Assembly: GCF_003589595.1 (NCBI RefSeq)
Contig: NW_020654175.1
Span: 1,748,242-1,812,241, forward strand
Source: Hyposmocoma kahamanoa
Lineage: Eukaryota > Arthropoda > Insecta > Lepidoptera > Cosmopterigidae
Length of the DNA: 64,000 nt
Direction: 5' to 3'
The translations under genes and the position numbers were made by a program. The notes beneath the pieces are model-generated. The model had not been told where the DNA came from. It did no database searches and saw only the letters and a program-made list of their open reading frames with translations. Shown piece by piece: positions 1-13,400 of the stretch. How positions within the stretch are numbered: the first letter of the stretch is position 1; the number at the start of each line of letters is the position of its first letter.

Positions 1-1220
1 GCTCACATACCTAAGGCGCGGCCAGCTAGTTCCGCGCGCACTATAGTAACAAACGATTCCACATTTTCTCACTGGGACTAGAACTGGGGTCTTCTTATCG
101 TGTCGATGGCATTTACTGAAATGCTTGCCATCGCGGTCCAAGGATTTGCCAATCGTCGTACGGCACTCGCCGGTTGTCGTCCAGGTGCGCCAGGTGCGCC
201 AGGCGTACAGGAAAGGAAAAGCTTTCAGAGTTACTACTAGTAGCACAAATAAACGAGTGTAAATAATTTTTCACCTCACTAGCTTGAAAAGGCTTTCTTT
301 CTCATTACAAATCTGCGAAAGCGTTTTTTCCACGCCAGCGTGAAAATGGTTTTCGAGATTCTAACTTGACGACGGACTGCATCTAACTTTTTCTTTCGAT
401 GAAAAAAAAGGTAATGACACGTTCAACCACGCCATTTGTCGTACATTACTTATTTATGTAATGTAAATCCGTTGGTATATTTTATTTTATTATTGTTGAC
501 ATTAAATTGGCAATGATAATTAATTGCGTCTGTTAAATTATTATTTGATTCGTCGATGTGCTAAAATAATTTTAATAATCACTTAATCACACAATATTAT
601 AACAAGTAAGAATAAAAAATGTATGAAGTGTAAATTCAGAACGCATCCGAAATAAACTTTTTCTTTTGATAAAAAAAATCATGTTCTATAGTTCAAAATG
701 TTGAGTAAAAATGGCGGGTTTTAGTAGTTTTTTACACGAATTAATTTTTAGTTTATGTATATTACGTTGTTTCGTTTCTTGGTTATTTGTTACCGTTAAG
801 CTGATGGCTCTGAAGCCAATGCTTTATAAATAAATAAATAAAAATATAGTTCAATTGTGTCTCTTTCATCTACCATTTTCTTCGCTATAGTGAAATGAAA
901 AGTTGTGTTTCGCTCGGCAGCAAGGTTGTTTTGCATCTCGTGTTTTGGAACCCTCGCCACACTCGAGGATCTATTTTAGAATCACTCGCTTCGCTCGTGG
1001 TTCAATCTTAGCTTCTTCCGGTCGCTCAGGTTTCAATACGAGCACGCGTCGAACATCAGTTTTCAGTGTTGCGTAACAAACGACTATCGTGGAAAGGAGC
1101 CGTAATAGTCGATTTTATATACGCTTTTTAGAAACTGAAGAGATATATAATAATTGCCACAAGAAAATAAGGCTCGTTTCCGCGTAGACGAATTTTATCA
1201 GTTCGGGTTTCGTTGCGCAG
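1..1220. other. Noncoding stretch upstream of gene A exons
   Basis: No convincing coding exon is visible. The stretch is AT-rich and is probably intron of the GalNAc-transferase-like gene whose final exons follow. Around 815-845 a TAAA-type repeat follows a short conserved-looking segment, which resembles the 3' tail of a decayed non-LTR retrotransposon on the + strand; I cannot assign a family. Confidence 0.4.
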
Positions 1221-1991
1221 GCGCACCGCCGGCGAGGAGGGCTCCGAGGAGGGCCGCAAGCTGCTCATGGTGCAGTGCAGAAACGAGAGGACGCAACAGG
1301 TCGGAAATTAGACGTATTGTAGGTCGTCTTCGACCGCATCGAGCGCCGTCGACGAGCCGGCCCCCCGTCGGCTCGAACGAAAGAGGTCAGGTTGCGCGGC
1401 GAGAATTTCGATCAGACGCGGAACGCACTTTTGAAAGCACTCGCCGAACGTCGGTCGCAATAGAACCGCGCGGGGCTGCTTGCAGAAGTTCCGGTACACG
1501 GCGGCGCGCCAGCTGCTGCACCTGCGCTCGGGGCTGTGCGTGGACGCGGGCGGCGAAGCGGGCGCCGACGCGCGCGCCGCGCCCTGCCGCGCCGGCCGCG
1601 CCGCGCAGCTGTGGCGCCCCGACTTCTGCGAGGACGACGGCTTCCGCGGCGCAGGTGAGTCCGGCCGCGCCCGCCGCCGCCGCTCGGGCGACGGGCCGCG
1701 ACGACCGAGGCGCCTGCCGCAGGCGCCGCGCTCGCGAGGTGGACGCGGGCGCACCCCGCCAACCCCTACCTGCTCGGCGAGTACGTCGACGACGCGGCGC
1801 CGGCGCCGGGAGCCGGGACGTCGCGAGCCGAGGAGTCGCCGGGCGAGGGACCGCAGGCGGAAACTTATAAAAAAATGCTAAAACGATTTCTGTCTAACCT
1901 AAACCGTCTCGACAAACCGCCGGACCGGAATCGAAAGTCTCGGAGGCCGGCAGAACTCCGGCTCGAGACGAGCGGGGACCGTGAACATTAA
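1221..1991 (+). CDS. Polypeptide N-acetylgalactosaminyltransferase-like, C-terminal lectin-domain exons (partial)
   Basis: Three consecutive exons agree in splice sites and phase: 1221-1299 (acceptor ...GCGCAG, donor CAG/GTCGGA), 1486-1654 (acceptor TTGCAG, donor GCAG/GTGAGT) and 1723-1991 (acceptor CCGCAG, stop TAA 1989-1991). The joined frame reads KLLMVQCRNERTQQ, then FRYTAARQLLHLRSGLCVDA, then a Cys and AAQLWRPDF. This is the layout of ricin-type beta-trefoil repeats at the end of GalNAc-transferases (QxW or QxF, LLH..SGLC.D, C...Q.W). Those Golgi enzymes start mucin-type O-glycosylation, and the lectin domain binds GalNAc on glycopeptides. The catalytic exons lie outside the window. The last exon adds about 90 basic residues after the final QxW motif, longer than usual, so the true end may differ. 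Exons are strongly GC-rich compared with flanking DNA. Confidence 0.55.
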
Positions 1992-3940
1992 TTTTGACGT
2001 CACTGACGATTCGGGCGTCGACCGGTTGACGCCGCGACGGGAGCTCGGTAAGGGAACGGTAGTAAATTTCACGTACGAGAATTGTCTCGATCTTCCCGGG
2101 GAAAGCCGCCAGCCGAACTAGCGACGGTTCTGAACCGTTTCATATTTTCGAGGGCAGTCGGTTTTCCTATAAAATGAAGCCGTATTGATATGAACACCTC
2201 CGTGGCTTGTAATTCCCTATTAATGAACCACGGTCGTTTGCATGGAGACGTACTACTGCTCTCTTTTATTATATTATGATAACCACCGTATCGTTTCAGG
2301 GTATTTAAGGTGCGTTTACACTAACGCTGTAGCGAAACGCGCAGATTAATCAATCAAATAGGTAATTCGGTCATGTTAAGCCATACTAAAGTATTTTTTT
2401 TTAATTCTGTGCGACGGCAGTAACTGTCGCAGTCTCTTGCCAGTTCTACTAAAAAATAAACGAATATGTGAACGTACGCGGAATGTTAAACGTTTGTACG
2501 AGTACTCTTCACAGCAAATGTGAGTTCATTTGTCATAAGTATCCCTAAAAAAGCGGTAGCAGTTTGCTAAAAACGGAGTCCCTTTTTCGGCCTATTCTGA
2601 CACTTGGTTAACAAATATTGTTTTAAACACGGTTTTGTTTTATTGTTAAATACTATCTTAAAAGGAAATGTATTCTTTTCTAAGTTCTAACCACGCGGAT
2701 GAAGTCGCAGGCAAAAACTAGTGAACCCATTATTTGTTTTTTTAATTCGGAACTTATTCACGTATAAAAACGTTTATTGTATGTATAATAAATGTTATGT
2801 TACTTACATAATACATAACTTATGTATTTGAATTACCTCGACGTTTTCGACGTATTGCAACGTCCATGGTCTCGAAGGGACTGAAGAGACGGGTGTCAGC
2901 ATCTTCTAGCCGTGCAAGTACTATCCGCACTTGATCTTTATTAATTATTTGTGCGCTAGGGTTCTCACTAGACCGACAACACTCACGACATCCTTGAAAT
3001 ATGTTTGTATACGTGATTAAGTCCCGAATTAAAACTCAAATAATGTGTGAAAATCGTGACAGTTTAAATCAAAGTATTCAAACCCATATATGTACGTACG
3101 ATTGCCGGACACGCGTTTGCTCTATGGAGTTCTTTCAATAAATGATGACTGCCAATAACGTCAGAACCGTAATCCATGATAACGTTCTATTACAAATATC
3201 CCAATGTGTGTATACCGGCGGGCCCTCATTGGACCACCCGCCGCGCGCCGCCCACGCTGATTGGTTAGTCCATCCGTTATTGTTTCGCTTCCGTCGAGGT
3301 CGAGCACACCCTATGTGAAATTTGGTTTGATATTACAATCGTAAGATCGTTTTCTTGTCTTTTTTTCACTCCTTTTTATTTCAAATACTCAATCACACCA
3401 AACTTAAGGAACAAAATAGTAGTTTATGTGACTGTTATATAATGAAAGGCATTAAAATATGAGTGAGGGTCTATGAAATTAGAGCTGACAGGCGAGTTTC
3501 ACGGCTCGCCTCTTAAAATCATCTCACGAGTGTTTTACTGCCTAATTATGTACTACACACTACATACACTGCTTTATTATCTACACACATAAATATTATA
3601 AGCTCTCTGTGATGTATTCAGGAACCGCATGTCACTGGCGAAATGGCGGCAAATAAAAACTTTTCTCACGCATGTCACATAACCGTAATTTTTATTTTTA
3701 ATTAATAGACAAACTAGAATTGGCCCCAACTATTATATCGTTCGATATCAAGTAACGTGTGAAATTGTCAAAATTGTTTGCTATTGACATTACATTACGA
3801 ATATAACTTCATCTCGACTGGTATTAGAATTGAGGTCCATCAAATTGTTTTGCTTTTCAGAGATGTTCGAAATTTTAATGTAATAATAACATCCAGTTCG
3901 ATGTTAATATGAAGCAATAATAACATTTTCACAGATAAAC
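1992..3940. other. Intergenic DNA after gene A, with a possible promoter
   Basis: No exon is supported here. A possible poly(A) signal AATAAA lies at 2455-2460, about 460 bases after the gene A stop. At 3215-3310 a GC-rich patch is flanked by two ATTGG motifs (inverted CCAAT boxes), which would fit a promoter of gene B, but no transcription start can be read from sequence. Confidence 0.3.
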
Positions 3941-4138
3941 TGCCTCCGTGGCCGAACGGTTACCATGCCGGACTGCCACGCAGAGGTCCCAGGTTCGATT
4001 CCCGGGCCGGGAGAAATAGTTGTATGGCCTACAATTATTTATCTCGTGAGTTTGGGTGTAATTTGTGGTTGTCTATGTGTGTGTCCATGGCACCCGCGAC
4101 ACGTTGAGTGTGTGCATTATTATTATTTATTTTAAAAA
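3941..4138 (+). mobile_element. tRNA-derived SINE, copy 1
   Basis: The head matches an RNA polymerase III internal promoter: A box TGGCCGAACGG at 3949-3959 and a perfect B box GGTTCGATTCCC at 3992-4003. A tRNA-unrelated body and an ATT-rich 3' tail follow. No aminoacyl stem pairs across the head and the tail is SINE-like, so this is not a tRNA gene. A second copy lies inverted at 6677-6900 with the same body. Relative to copy 2, this copy lacks about 26 bases shortly before the tail. Confidence 0.85.
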
Positions 4139-6676
4139 AAGATAAGAAATTTGTACTAACAAAATAGTTTACTTTTAGCTGGTCGTAATTTGCGGTTTTT
4201 GAACACATTATACAGAATATGTGTGTAGATAAATAATATATATGTGGCAAATGCTTGGTGAAATTTTATATCTTGAGGTCCTATAAATATTTTCTTCCGC
4301 GTCAGTTTTGTTTTACATTGAAATTCATTTTATTTTTGCGTTAAATGAGTGCATTTTCAATCACTGACCCCCTAGAGGGAAACGAAGATTTTATGTAGAC
4401 ACTCGTGCAAGAATTTGCACACTTAGCATTTTTTACTATGAGTGTAGTTCACCTGTCAATTAGCCTTTTTCGAAACAACTTTTAGGTACGCCTCCGCACA
4501 AAATTTCGCCTTAATCGGTCCGAGAAAGCGGACGTCAGTTACGAGTTATTTAGAATTAACCATGGAACCTTCAAAAGTACGTCTTGTGTCGTCGCGATTG
4601 TAAATGAGATAGTGAGTGAAATAGTGAATCCCAAACTACTGGTGGTACGGAGAAACCATTTTGTCTGTTCAAATTAGGATGCTTTTCTAATTCGGATGAC
4701 CTCTCACAACATCCGGAGCAGAAAACAGAGTTCTTCTGCAAGAGTCTGGGGTGTTTCAAGTTAATTGAATGTGTAGGTTTATCCATTACAGCCTTTTGTA
4801 CGCGACGGTGCTTGACATCAGCTATATGTTCTTCAACGCGAGTCTGTTCACTATAAGAGAGACGGCACTCGCACTTTCAGATTGCTATGAGGCGCCATTG
4901 AAATTAACTCGTAACTGGTTGAAGTCAGTCGTGATCACGAGACCTGTAAAGAGCCCGTACCGTTGTTTTGATAGACTTAAATCGGAATATCGAAATCCGA
5001 AATAATTCATTTCCAGTATGTGGCCTCAAAACAGATTTACAGTAGTATGTACTGTATCATCATCATCGTCTAACGAAATGATTTTGGCCACAGTTCGGTA
5101 CGCTGGCCCAATGCCGGTTATGGACTTTACGAATAAATTTGTTTAATAAAAAAATAAAACACCCTTGATATTACGACATACATTACGTAGTTGTCAAGAA
5201 ACGGAGTAGAAGACGCAATGAATCGATCCTGGGAGGCGCCTGCGCAAACTTGTGGTCAAGTATTACATGTATATAGCCGTCGTTTGTGTGCTCTTATGTG
5301 CTTATTTACAAATGTATTTTGGCATCTTAGTGACGTAGATTTAGAAAGACGTTTGTGTGTGCTCCCTTTGATTACGCGGTTGTCTGATGGCCTCTGACGA
5401 ACACTGTGGCAGTGACGCACCCGACAATAAGGAGACACCACACTTATCGCCGCGGATTCGGCTTGAGTTTGTTGTACCTGCTGTTTTACCACACTTGGCG
5501 CATTACAACCGATTCGCCGTAAACGTAGCCACTCGGGCTTCAATGCTGCCGTTCCGTCGTCTGCGCGGCAGGTTCGTTGCGGACCTGTGTCGTGTACGCA
5601 CCGATACGAAACGTACCACGTCTTTTTCGCTGTAATTAAGCCTAATTACAGCGAAAAAGAGCAGATGGACTGCACGTCTCGTTAATGCGCGCAATCGTCA
5701 TCAAAATTCGTATGGACTTGGACTGCGGTGCAGTCGAGATTTCAACTGCAATCGTCGGCTGAAGTCAATGTGAACGATAGTCTGAGAATCAGAAGTGGCA
5801 GTTGACATAATATATGATTTTTTTGTCTGAAAAGTCTTGATATTATGTATAGGCGGGGATTAGTAACGTGAATTTGTTGGCAAAATTGAAAATTTCGATT
5901 ATGATATGTTTATTTCATTGACAGAAAATGTAGTCAGCGTTTGGAATCATAAATATTCTGAATACATAGCGTAACATCTTCAATTTCGGCATCAACGAAG
6001 ACACTGAGCTCCTGAGATAGGCGCGCGGCGGTAACTGCTTGAAGTCGGTTTATATCGGTGTATAGAGTTAGTTGTACATATCTGCCGTCCACTAACTAAA
6101 ACGCGGCTAAGTGTCAAATGGACAAATATCCGTTTAAAATAGCAAAAGAAAGTGCACAATTATCCTTTAAAAACTGTTAAAATTAGTTAACGTGTTCCAC
6201 TTATCGAAACTTACCCTAACGATGCGTAGCTGAAATACTATTAAACAATTTCAATATTCCAAAACTGGGTTATGGTTTTTTATATCTCAAAAAATGATTT
6301 TGTCACTTAGCCGTCTGCCGAAGCAGCCTCACGCGGAGATACAGCTTTTTGAGGTGTGATGCGACTTCGTGTCGATAGGTGTGGTGGCTCCGTGATGTAA
6401 ATAGTTCGTGGTTGCTTTTGCGTGTTTATATTCTACGTAGCGGTCCCTTTCAAGCAAATTTAGGACGTGGGGATAAATCCAAAAGTAATAAGGTGTTGTT
6501 CTATAAATAGTACGGCATAACAGACATCGAAATTACACTCCTCTCGTGCAGTGAGTAACAATTTTAACAATTTGACAGTAAACGTTCTCTTCAAGTTGCG
6601 ATAACGAAACGATTAAATAAATATTCGTATGAAAGTAATTATTCGCGACGATGCGCTGCAACGAGTTCGTCATTTA
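4139..6676. other. Noncoding DNA between two SINE copies
   Basis: I see no supported exon. The ORFs at 4769-5005 and 5191-5635 lack splice support and family resemblance. The one clear structure is a perfect hairpin at 5621-5660. Confidence 0.35.
5621..5660. repeat. Perfect 18-bp-arm hairpin
   Basis: The left arm TCTTTTTCGCTGTAATTA (5621-5638) is the exact reverse complement of 5643-5660, with loop AGCC at 5639-5642. It could be the core of a fold-back element or a small structured RNA; no coding context explains it. Confidence 0.7.
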
Positions 6677-6900
6677 TTGGTTATTGTTATAATAATAATA
6701 ATAACAACGCACACACTCAAACGTCGCCCCGCACTAGGGAAACTCTGTGTTGCGGGTGTCATGGACATAGACAACCATAAATTACACCCAAACTCACGAG
6801 AGAAATAAATGTAGCCCATACAAATATTCCTCCCGGCCCGGGAATCGAACCTGGGACCTCTGCGTGACAGTTGCATGGTAGCCGTGCGGCCACGGAGGCA
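6677..6900 (-). mobile_element. tRNA-derived SINE, copy 2 (inverted)
   Basis: On the minus strand this repeats the SINE at 3941-4138: A box TGGCCGCACGG, B box GGTTCGATTCCC, the same tRNA-unrelated body and an ATT-type tail near 6680-6700. It keeps a segment containing TTTCCCTAGTGCGGGGCGAC before the tail that is absent from copy 1, so it is closer to full length or belongs to a longer subfamily. Confidence 0.85.
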
Positions 6901-7412
6901 GTATTCTACACAAGTTGGACTTGTGTCCGCTCAGCCGCTTTCCGAACCGATTTAAACACTATCAATATATATCGTAATAGTAATATACAATACTTTTTTT
7001 TGCAGCAAGGAATTTACCTTGAATTTAAATTTGCTCTCTATTTACTCGGTTTTGTTTGTAACTTTGTGTGGAATTGGAAATGAAAAGTGACTCATTACTT
7101 GTTAATAGAACTATGTAGATGTTACGGGTTGTCATCGTTACTTACTTCGTTCGGTACAGGTTCCGAACTTGTAAAAACAAGCGCCGATACCGTTCTGTGG
7201 CACTTTTAAAGCCTTGCGAAAAAGGTCCAAGTTGTGGTGCACACTTCACGCTGTATGCATAGTAACATATAGAATGACACTTGTTCTGGGCACAGTTAGG
7301 TACGACGTCATTTGATACCTGGCGCGCACGAGTGTGGGCTACGGTAGCTTCTGGGGACAGGTAGGAGTGGCCGCACACGTGCTGACTGGTCGTTCGCGTT
7401 TGCGTGTTGCAG

Positions 7413-10400
7413 GTGACGGTGCGCTCTCCGAGCAGCAGCTGGCGCTGCAGAAGCTCCGCTCACAGCGGTCAGTACCTCCACCAACACATAGGTACCTCTC
7501 TTTCGCACTCGCTGCCATATCTGCCCGTCTCGCTCCCGAGCTCGAACAGAGTAATAGTAGTGTTTTTGTTTCTGCACGAACTGGTATGTGATCCCGGATA
7601 ATTTTTTTATTCGTCGCAAGGAATTGCAGCGGTTCTTTTAGTGGAACTAGTGAAAACAGTGGACCGAATAAAGACGATCGATCAATCGTCGTTGTTCGTG
7701 TGTTGTCGCGCGACACGCGAGCGGCACACAGATGCGGCGTGTGCATTGGCACCAAGCGCCGACTGAAGCTATGCGATGTGGGCCCATATTAGTTGTTCCT
7801 CGTATTATTACTCTCTACTTTTAATTCGCTTTTACTTTCTACAACTAAATAATTATTCTGTCGTCTTCTATAAGACAAATTTATTTAGACCTTAACTCTG
7901 CAACAAAATACAAAAAGAGGCTTATGTTCTGATACAAATGGACTCGCGAATGACGCAAGTGCATTCTGCTATGAATGTTAGCGTTTTTGGTCACGATAGG
8001 TAATCGGAAACACGACTTAGGCCACAGTTGTCGAACAAAATGGCTCGTCACTGGTTGACAGACGTGCACATGAGACGTATTCGGTACATGATAATCTATA
8101 ATTTTAGACATTTACTGACATATTTTCAAGTATTTATATGCGCAGGCGCCTTTCGCGGTCGCTCATGGCCTACGACGAGGAGAACAGCGAGCGGCGTCAC
8201 TCGCGCATGAAGAAACGACACAGGAAAAACAGGTACAGGTAATAATATCTCTATTCACGTAACCTTTTTTTTCTTCTGCGAGTTGAGCCCATGCACACGG
8301 CGTATTTTATACACAACGACACCGATATACTTAATTTTGTTTGTTAAATTCAGTTCATTCTTGAAATGAAGCAACTACATGAAATTCTATGTAAGCTTCT
8401 TCCTTTTTTTTAATGCATTTCAGGAAGCACGGCAAGATGAAGCGCTCGCACGGGAAGATGAAGAACAAGTTTATCCTGAAGCTGGAGCGGACGCTCGCCA
8501 ACAGGACCCCGGAGCACCTCGAGGTCGACATCCACTGCAGGCACCAGCGGCTCTTCCCCAACAACAGCTTCGTCAGAGACCTCGTCACGATACTTAACGA
8601 CAAAAACATCAAGGTAAGTGGCCCATCTGATTATAAAGTGCCACTGGACGCGGGCCTCCACGACGCGTTGCTACGTTTGGCTAGAGGATCCCCTCTAGCC
8701 AAGCGTAGCAACATGTCGTATTCGTCGTCGTCGTATTGTTCGTCGCAACAGCTATCTAGCTGTCGCGATGAACAATACTTAACTCCCAGTTTGGAGGTAT
8801 TCCCTTCCGAAGCCTATTTGGGCCAGCCTAGTGTGCGTTGTACGTACGCGGTACGCACGCGTCGGACACGGACAGTGCGTTAACGAAAATTACAACGAAC
8901 TCTGCACCGTACATGACTTAAGAGAAGCGTTTCCAAACAAATGTTCACAAATGAAAATAGCCGTTACCGCTTCAGTGGGCGCGTCCGACATGCGCTTTAC
9001 TAGTTTTTGGGCAAAATTTGTTATATATTTGTATTTACAATTTAATAATAATCACGCACATATTCAAAGCTCCACGCTTGGGAAACTACATCGGCAATAT
9101 CATATTTTAGTCCCCAATGGTATCCCATGTTGTTATACACCGGCGCCGGCGACCACGGCTGCTGGCGGTGCCCCAAGGTAGGACAAATCTGCTCAACAGG
9201 GCGCCTCTTACTCGCACCATCCGCACACTAAATCGAGTAGCTGAAGAAATAGACATTTTTACATGTTTTCAGAGCAATTTCATGAAGCTAACGCTCTTTT
9301 TGCTTTGTAATAATTAATTAGATTGTATTGCATATTATATATTATTATCTTGTATTTTAATTTATTTAAAATTGCTTTAATTTTTATTATTTTTCTAGAA
9401 TTATTATTGTTTTTAGTTTTATTATGTATTGGATTGGTATAATTATTAAGAAACGCTACACTATTGTATTGGGATGGTCCTGTCGAAATAGCTGTATGTA
9501 TGAAATAAATAAATAAATAAAATAAAATAAATATATTGAAGAAACGTACATTTTATTAAATGTAAACTGCTATTGTACATTGATTATTTTACGGGCAGAA
9601 TGCGTTCATAGTATTCGATTTCAACATTTTTAAAGTGTTTTGTAAAATTCTGATTCTGTGAAAGGTCTGATTTTATTGATGTATCTACTGGAGTTCCGCA
9701 AGGATCTCATCTCACATTTGAAATATACAAATGTATATCGCATTCGAGACACTTACTATACGCCGAGGATAAAAGGATATACATAAAAACTTAATCTGTT
9801 ATGGACTGTGCACTTTTGCGACAAGATTTAAACAATCTCTATAAGTATTACATTGAAAACAAAATTATCGTCAATATCAGCAAGTGTCAATCTATTAGTT
9901 GCACACGTAGAAGCAAACCACTGGCTTTTTCCTATAGTTTTAATGAAGTCGTGATTGGCAGAATTAACGAAGTCGGAGACCTTGGTGTCCTGCTCGATTT
10001 TAAGATGTCCATGTCTGGGCATGAGGATGCGATTGCTGGCAGGGTTGACATTAAATGAAATAGACGCGAACACCTGCCGCAAGGTGGAGGCAGAGGAAGC
10101 TGTCACCCGAACCGGGAGGACGTGTGGTCGCGGCTATTGTATTAATACCAAAACTGTGTTTTAATTACGTTCTATTACTTACTCCCTGTGACAAGTAGAC
10201 GTAATTTAGAGCTTATGATGCGCACTTGGCAACCCTCCAGGAACTTGACTGGTTACAAAGTAGTATATTTATTTTTATTTTGTTTATTTATTTCTCCACA
10301 GATATACAATTTATACTTATTCTAAAGACGTTGCCCGCCCGGGCTTCAGGTTGTTGGCAAGACAACGCTCTTTTACATTACCTAGATGTATATCTATTCT

Positions 10401-13400
10401 AGTTAATTCTTCATTAATTAAGTTCCATTGAATACTAGCTAATTTTCTGAAGTAAAACTGTCTTTGCTAAATAATACTAGGTATCTCTAATCATAATAAT
10501 TATTTCACTAAAACATTACATCACTTAGCAATAAATTTTTTAATTTGTTTTTAACACCTTTTTATTAACCTTCATACTTTCTCTGGGCCAGTCTATTTTA
10601 TTGTATATTTTTGGTATAACATATTTATCAGTTCATTTTCCATAATTATTATTACTTTATTTATTATATTTTATTTCAATGGCTATCGCAAATTTTACTT
10701 TTTTATCAACTGGCAATATTTTACATATTTTAAATAATCTTTCACAATCTTCTTTCTTCAAAGTTTTTATATTTTTCTTGGTGTTTTTTTTTAATTAAGC
10801 CATTATGTCTCACTGCTGAGCAAAAGTCTCCTCCAAAATCCTCCATTGCTCCCTGTATTTGGTGTTTTTATCTACCAAAAATTTTATTAACCTTAACTGA
10901 CTTTTTTTTTAATATTCTGGATATAGGTTTTGTAAGTACGACCAAATTACTTAAACCATAGCTAATATGCTAATATGCAGCCAGTGCATAGCACACCACA
11001 AGCAACGTCCGCTTTTTGAATATTCTGTGTGATAAAATTTACTAATAATATGTCTTAACTCAGTACAAACATAATTAATATGCGTTTTCCAATGAAAATT
11101 TTAATCTATTTCCAACCTTAAGTACCTAAAATTATTTACTAATTCAATATTATCACATTTACATCCAGATTTATAATTATGCAAACACTCATACGAATGA
11201 ACTACTATATTTAATACCCTCCGGTCTACCGATTTTGCAACACGGTTATGTGGCGACTGTATATGCATACATTTTGTTTTGGCAATGTTAATAATAATCC
11301 CGTTATCATGTGCCCACTTACTTACGTTTTCTAAATCATGTTGGATATTACTGGACAACTCTTGTGCGTTCTTGTGCATTTCGCTTACGTGAGATGTATA
11401 TTGGAATAAGCTTGTCCGATTTGGTTACCATTTGGGTGACCAAATATGCTAAATATGCTGTACACGTGAAACGCATTGAGCGTATTCAGAAAAAAATGCT
11501 ATCGTATTGAATTATAAATTCTCTAAAACTACTGGGTCATACGTCGAAAACTGCAAACATTATGGAGTGCTGACTCAGGAAGAAAGAAGACATGGGTCTT
11601 CTTTTTGACATGTTACGAGGGCGGCTCGATTGCCCTGAGCTCCTATCAAAGATCTCATTGTTCACACCGAAGCGCAGCACCGGGCATACATCACTATTTT
11701 TGTTCCTATTCATTCTACAAATTATGGCATGAATAGTGTCCTAACGCGAATCATGCGTGCTTTCAATCAAAAAAATCACGGACTGGATCCTTTTGTAGAA
11801 TCTAAGCACACTTTTAAAAGAAAATTGGAAACAATTTTACTTGAAAGTATTTCAAATTAACTGAAATTTAAATTTGAATACAGTGCGGTGTACCACTTAC
11901 AGAATTTGTTTCTTTTTCTTATTGCGTTTCTTTTTATTTAATAACTTGTATTTAGTGCAATCTTTTTGGTAAGTCGGGATTGCATACTTCACATCGCTTT
12001 ACTTTTTTTGCTATGCTTCTTATTGTAGGTACTTTTGTGCCTTTTTTTTCCTCTTTGAGGTGTTAACTTTTGCCTTACTTTTACCATGAGACAGATAGAT
12101 ATTTGAAAATGAAAATGTGGACAATTGTAATTGGCGCTAACTAGCTTTACTTAACAACGTTCAATGTAAATCGTTATTAATAGCTGTTGTTGTTCCGATT
12201 AAAATAAATTAAAAATAAAACATATTGTATTTATACTTGTAAACTTCCGCAGGTGATAAACAACGGGCGGGTGTTCGAGCGCAACCGCGTCACAGAGGTC
12301 GGCAAGGACTCTCAGACCGCGAGGCAGAAGGAAACCAAGGTGACGATTGTTTATTTATGTATTTATTTATTGCAATTCGCACGTGTTAAGTAACATCACC
12401 TGCGACTTGGGGTTAAAGAATCGTAGCAAAAGAATAGAACATGTTGTACAAGCGGAAGGAGTGTGCCAAAATCGAAATAAAGGGAGATGTACGGTCTCCG
12501 CCTGCCGATTTAAACCGCGTGTTGATGTGCTGCCAGGTTCTGGAGAAGATGGACCTCCCGGGCAGCGGCCTGAGCGGCGCGCTGAACGTGGCGCCGCCGC
12601 CCCCCGCGGCCCCCGCGCCCGCCGCGCCGCAGCCGCAGCCCAAGAACAGCGTGGGTGTCTCTCGGCATCCGCCCCTCTCCCCCTCTCAGTCACGGGCACG
12701 GACGCGGGCGCGAATTCGCCTGCCCGCTCGAGCGCAGCGGCCAAATGCATTTAGGACAAAAATACACCTTCACACTTGAATTAAATCCTAAGCGAACGTC
12801 AAAAATCAATATTGCACTGTACTGTTGTAGATCACTCTTTGTTATAACCGCACAGTAAGAGTTAATCGTAATAATGCAAAATAGACGATGGCGACGCACG
12901 AACGGCGCGACCGCCCGACCGGCCCGGCGGCTCCGGCGCTCGTCCCTGTGACGGAGGGCGCGTTTACGGACCCGTCCGCAAATTTCCTACGCTCTTTGAA
13001 TTCGTGGTCGTCCCCGCAGGTCGCGGGCGCGGCCAAACAGTGGCACCGCTCCAAGAAGCGTAAGCTTAAAGAGGCTCGTCAGAACGCGGCGTTGAGTTCG
13101 CCGATGGGTGTCGGGCCTTCTCCGCCAGTGGAGACCGGGAACGCCTTGGTCGCGCAGGATTCGCCTATGGACATCACCGGAGGCGGAGGTGGTGCTGATG
13201 GGGACAAGAAGATCATCATCGAAGACTTTGTTGAGGTCAAACCGAACGTCCTTAACGAAGAGCCTGTCAAGGTCAGTGACCTTTCCCTACTGTCACTATA
13301 GTCTCTCAAATTTTAATGACGCCTGCCCGACATCTTAGCATCGTCGGAAATTTAAAATTCTGAGAGCTGATTATATTCCTCTTGATCGATCAGCCATCTC

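Noticed and set aside
1308..1881. Minus-strand and alternative plus-strand ORFs in the GC-rich 1.3-1.9 kb block
   Set aside because: Shadows of the GC-rich exons; only the spliced plus-strand frame shows lectin motifs.
3941..4020. tRNA gene (perfect B box)
   Set aside because: Followed by a shared body and an ATT tail, with a second inverted copy carrying the same body; this is a tRNA-derived SINE.
8614..8883. Extension of gene B exon 3 through the hairpins to 8883
   Set aside because: A strong donor AAG/GTAAGT ends the exon at 8613 and the next exon joins in phase; the extension is two palindromes and lacks domain character.
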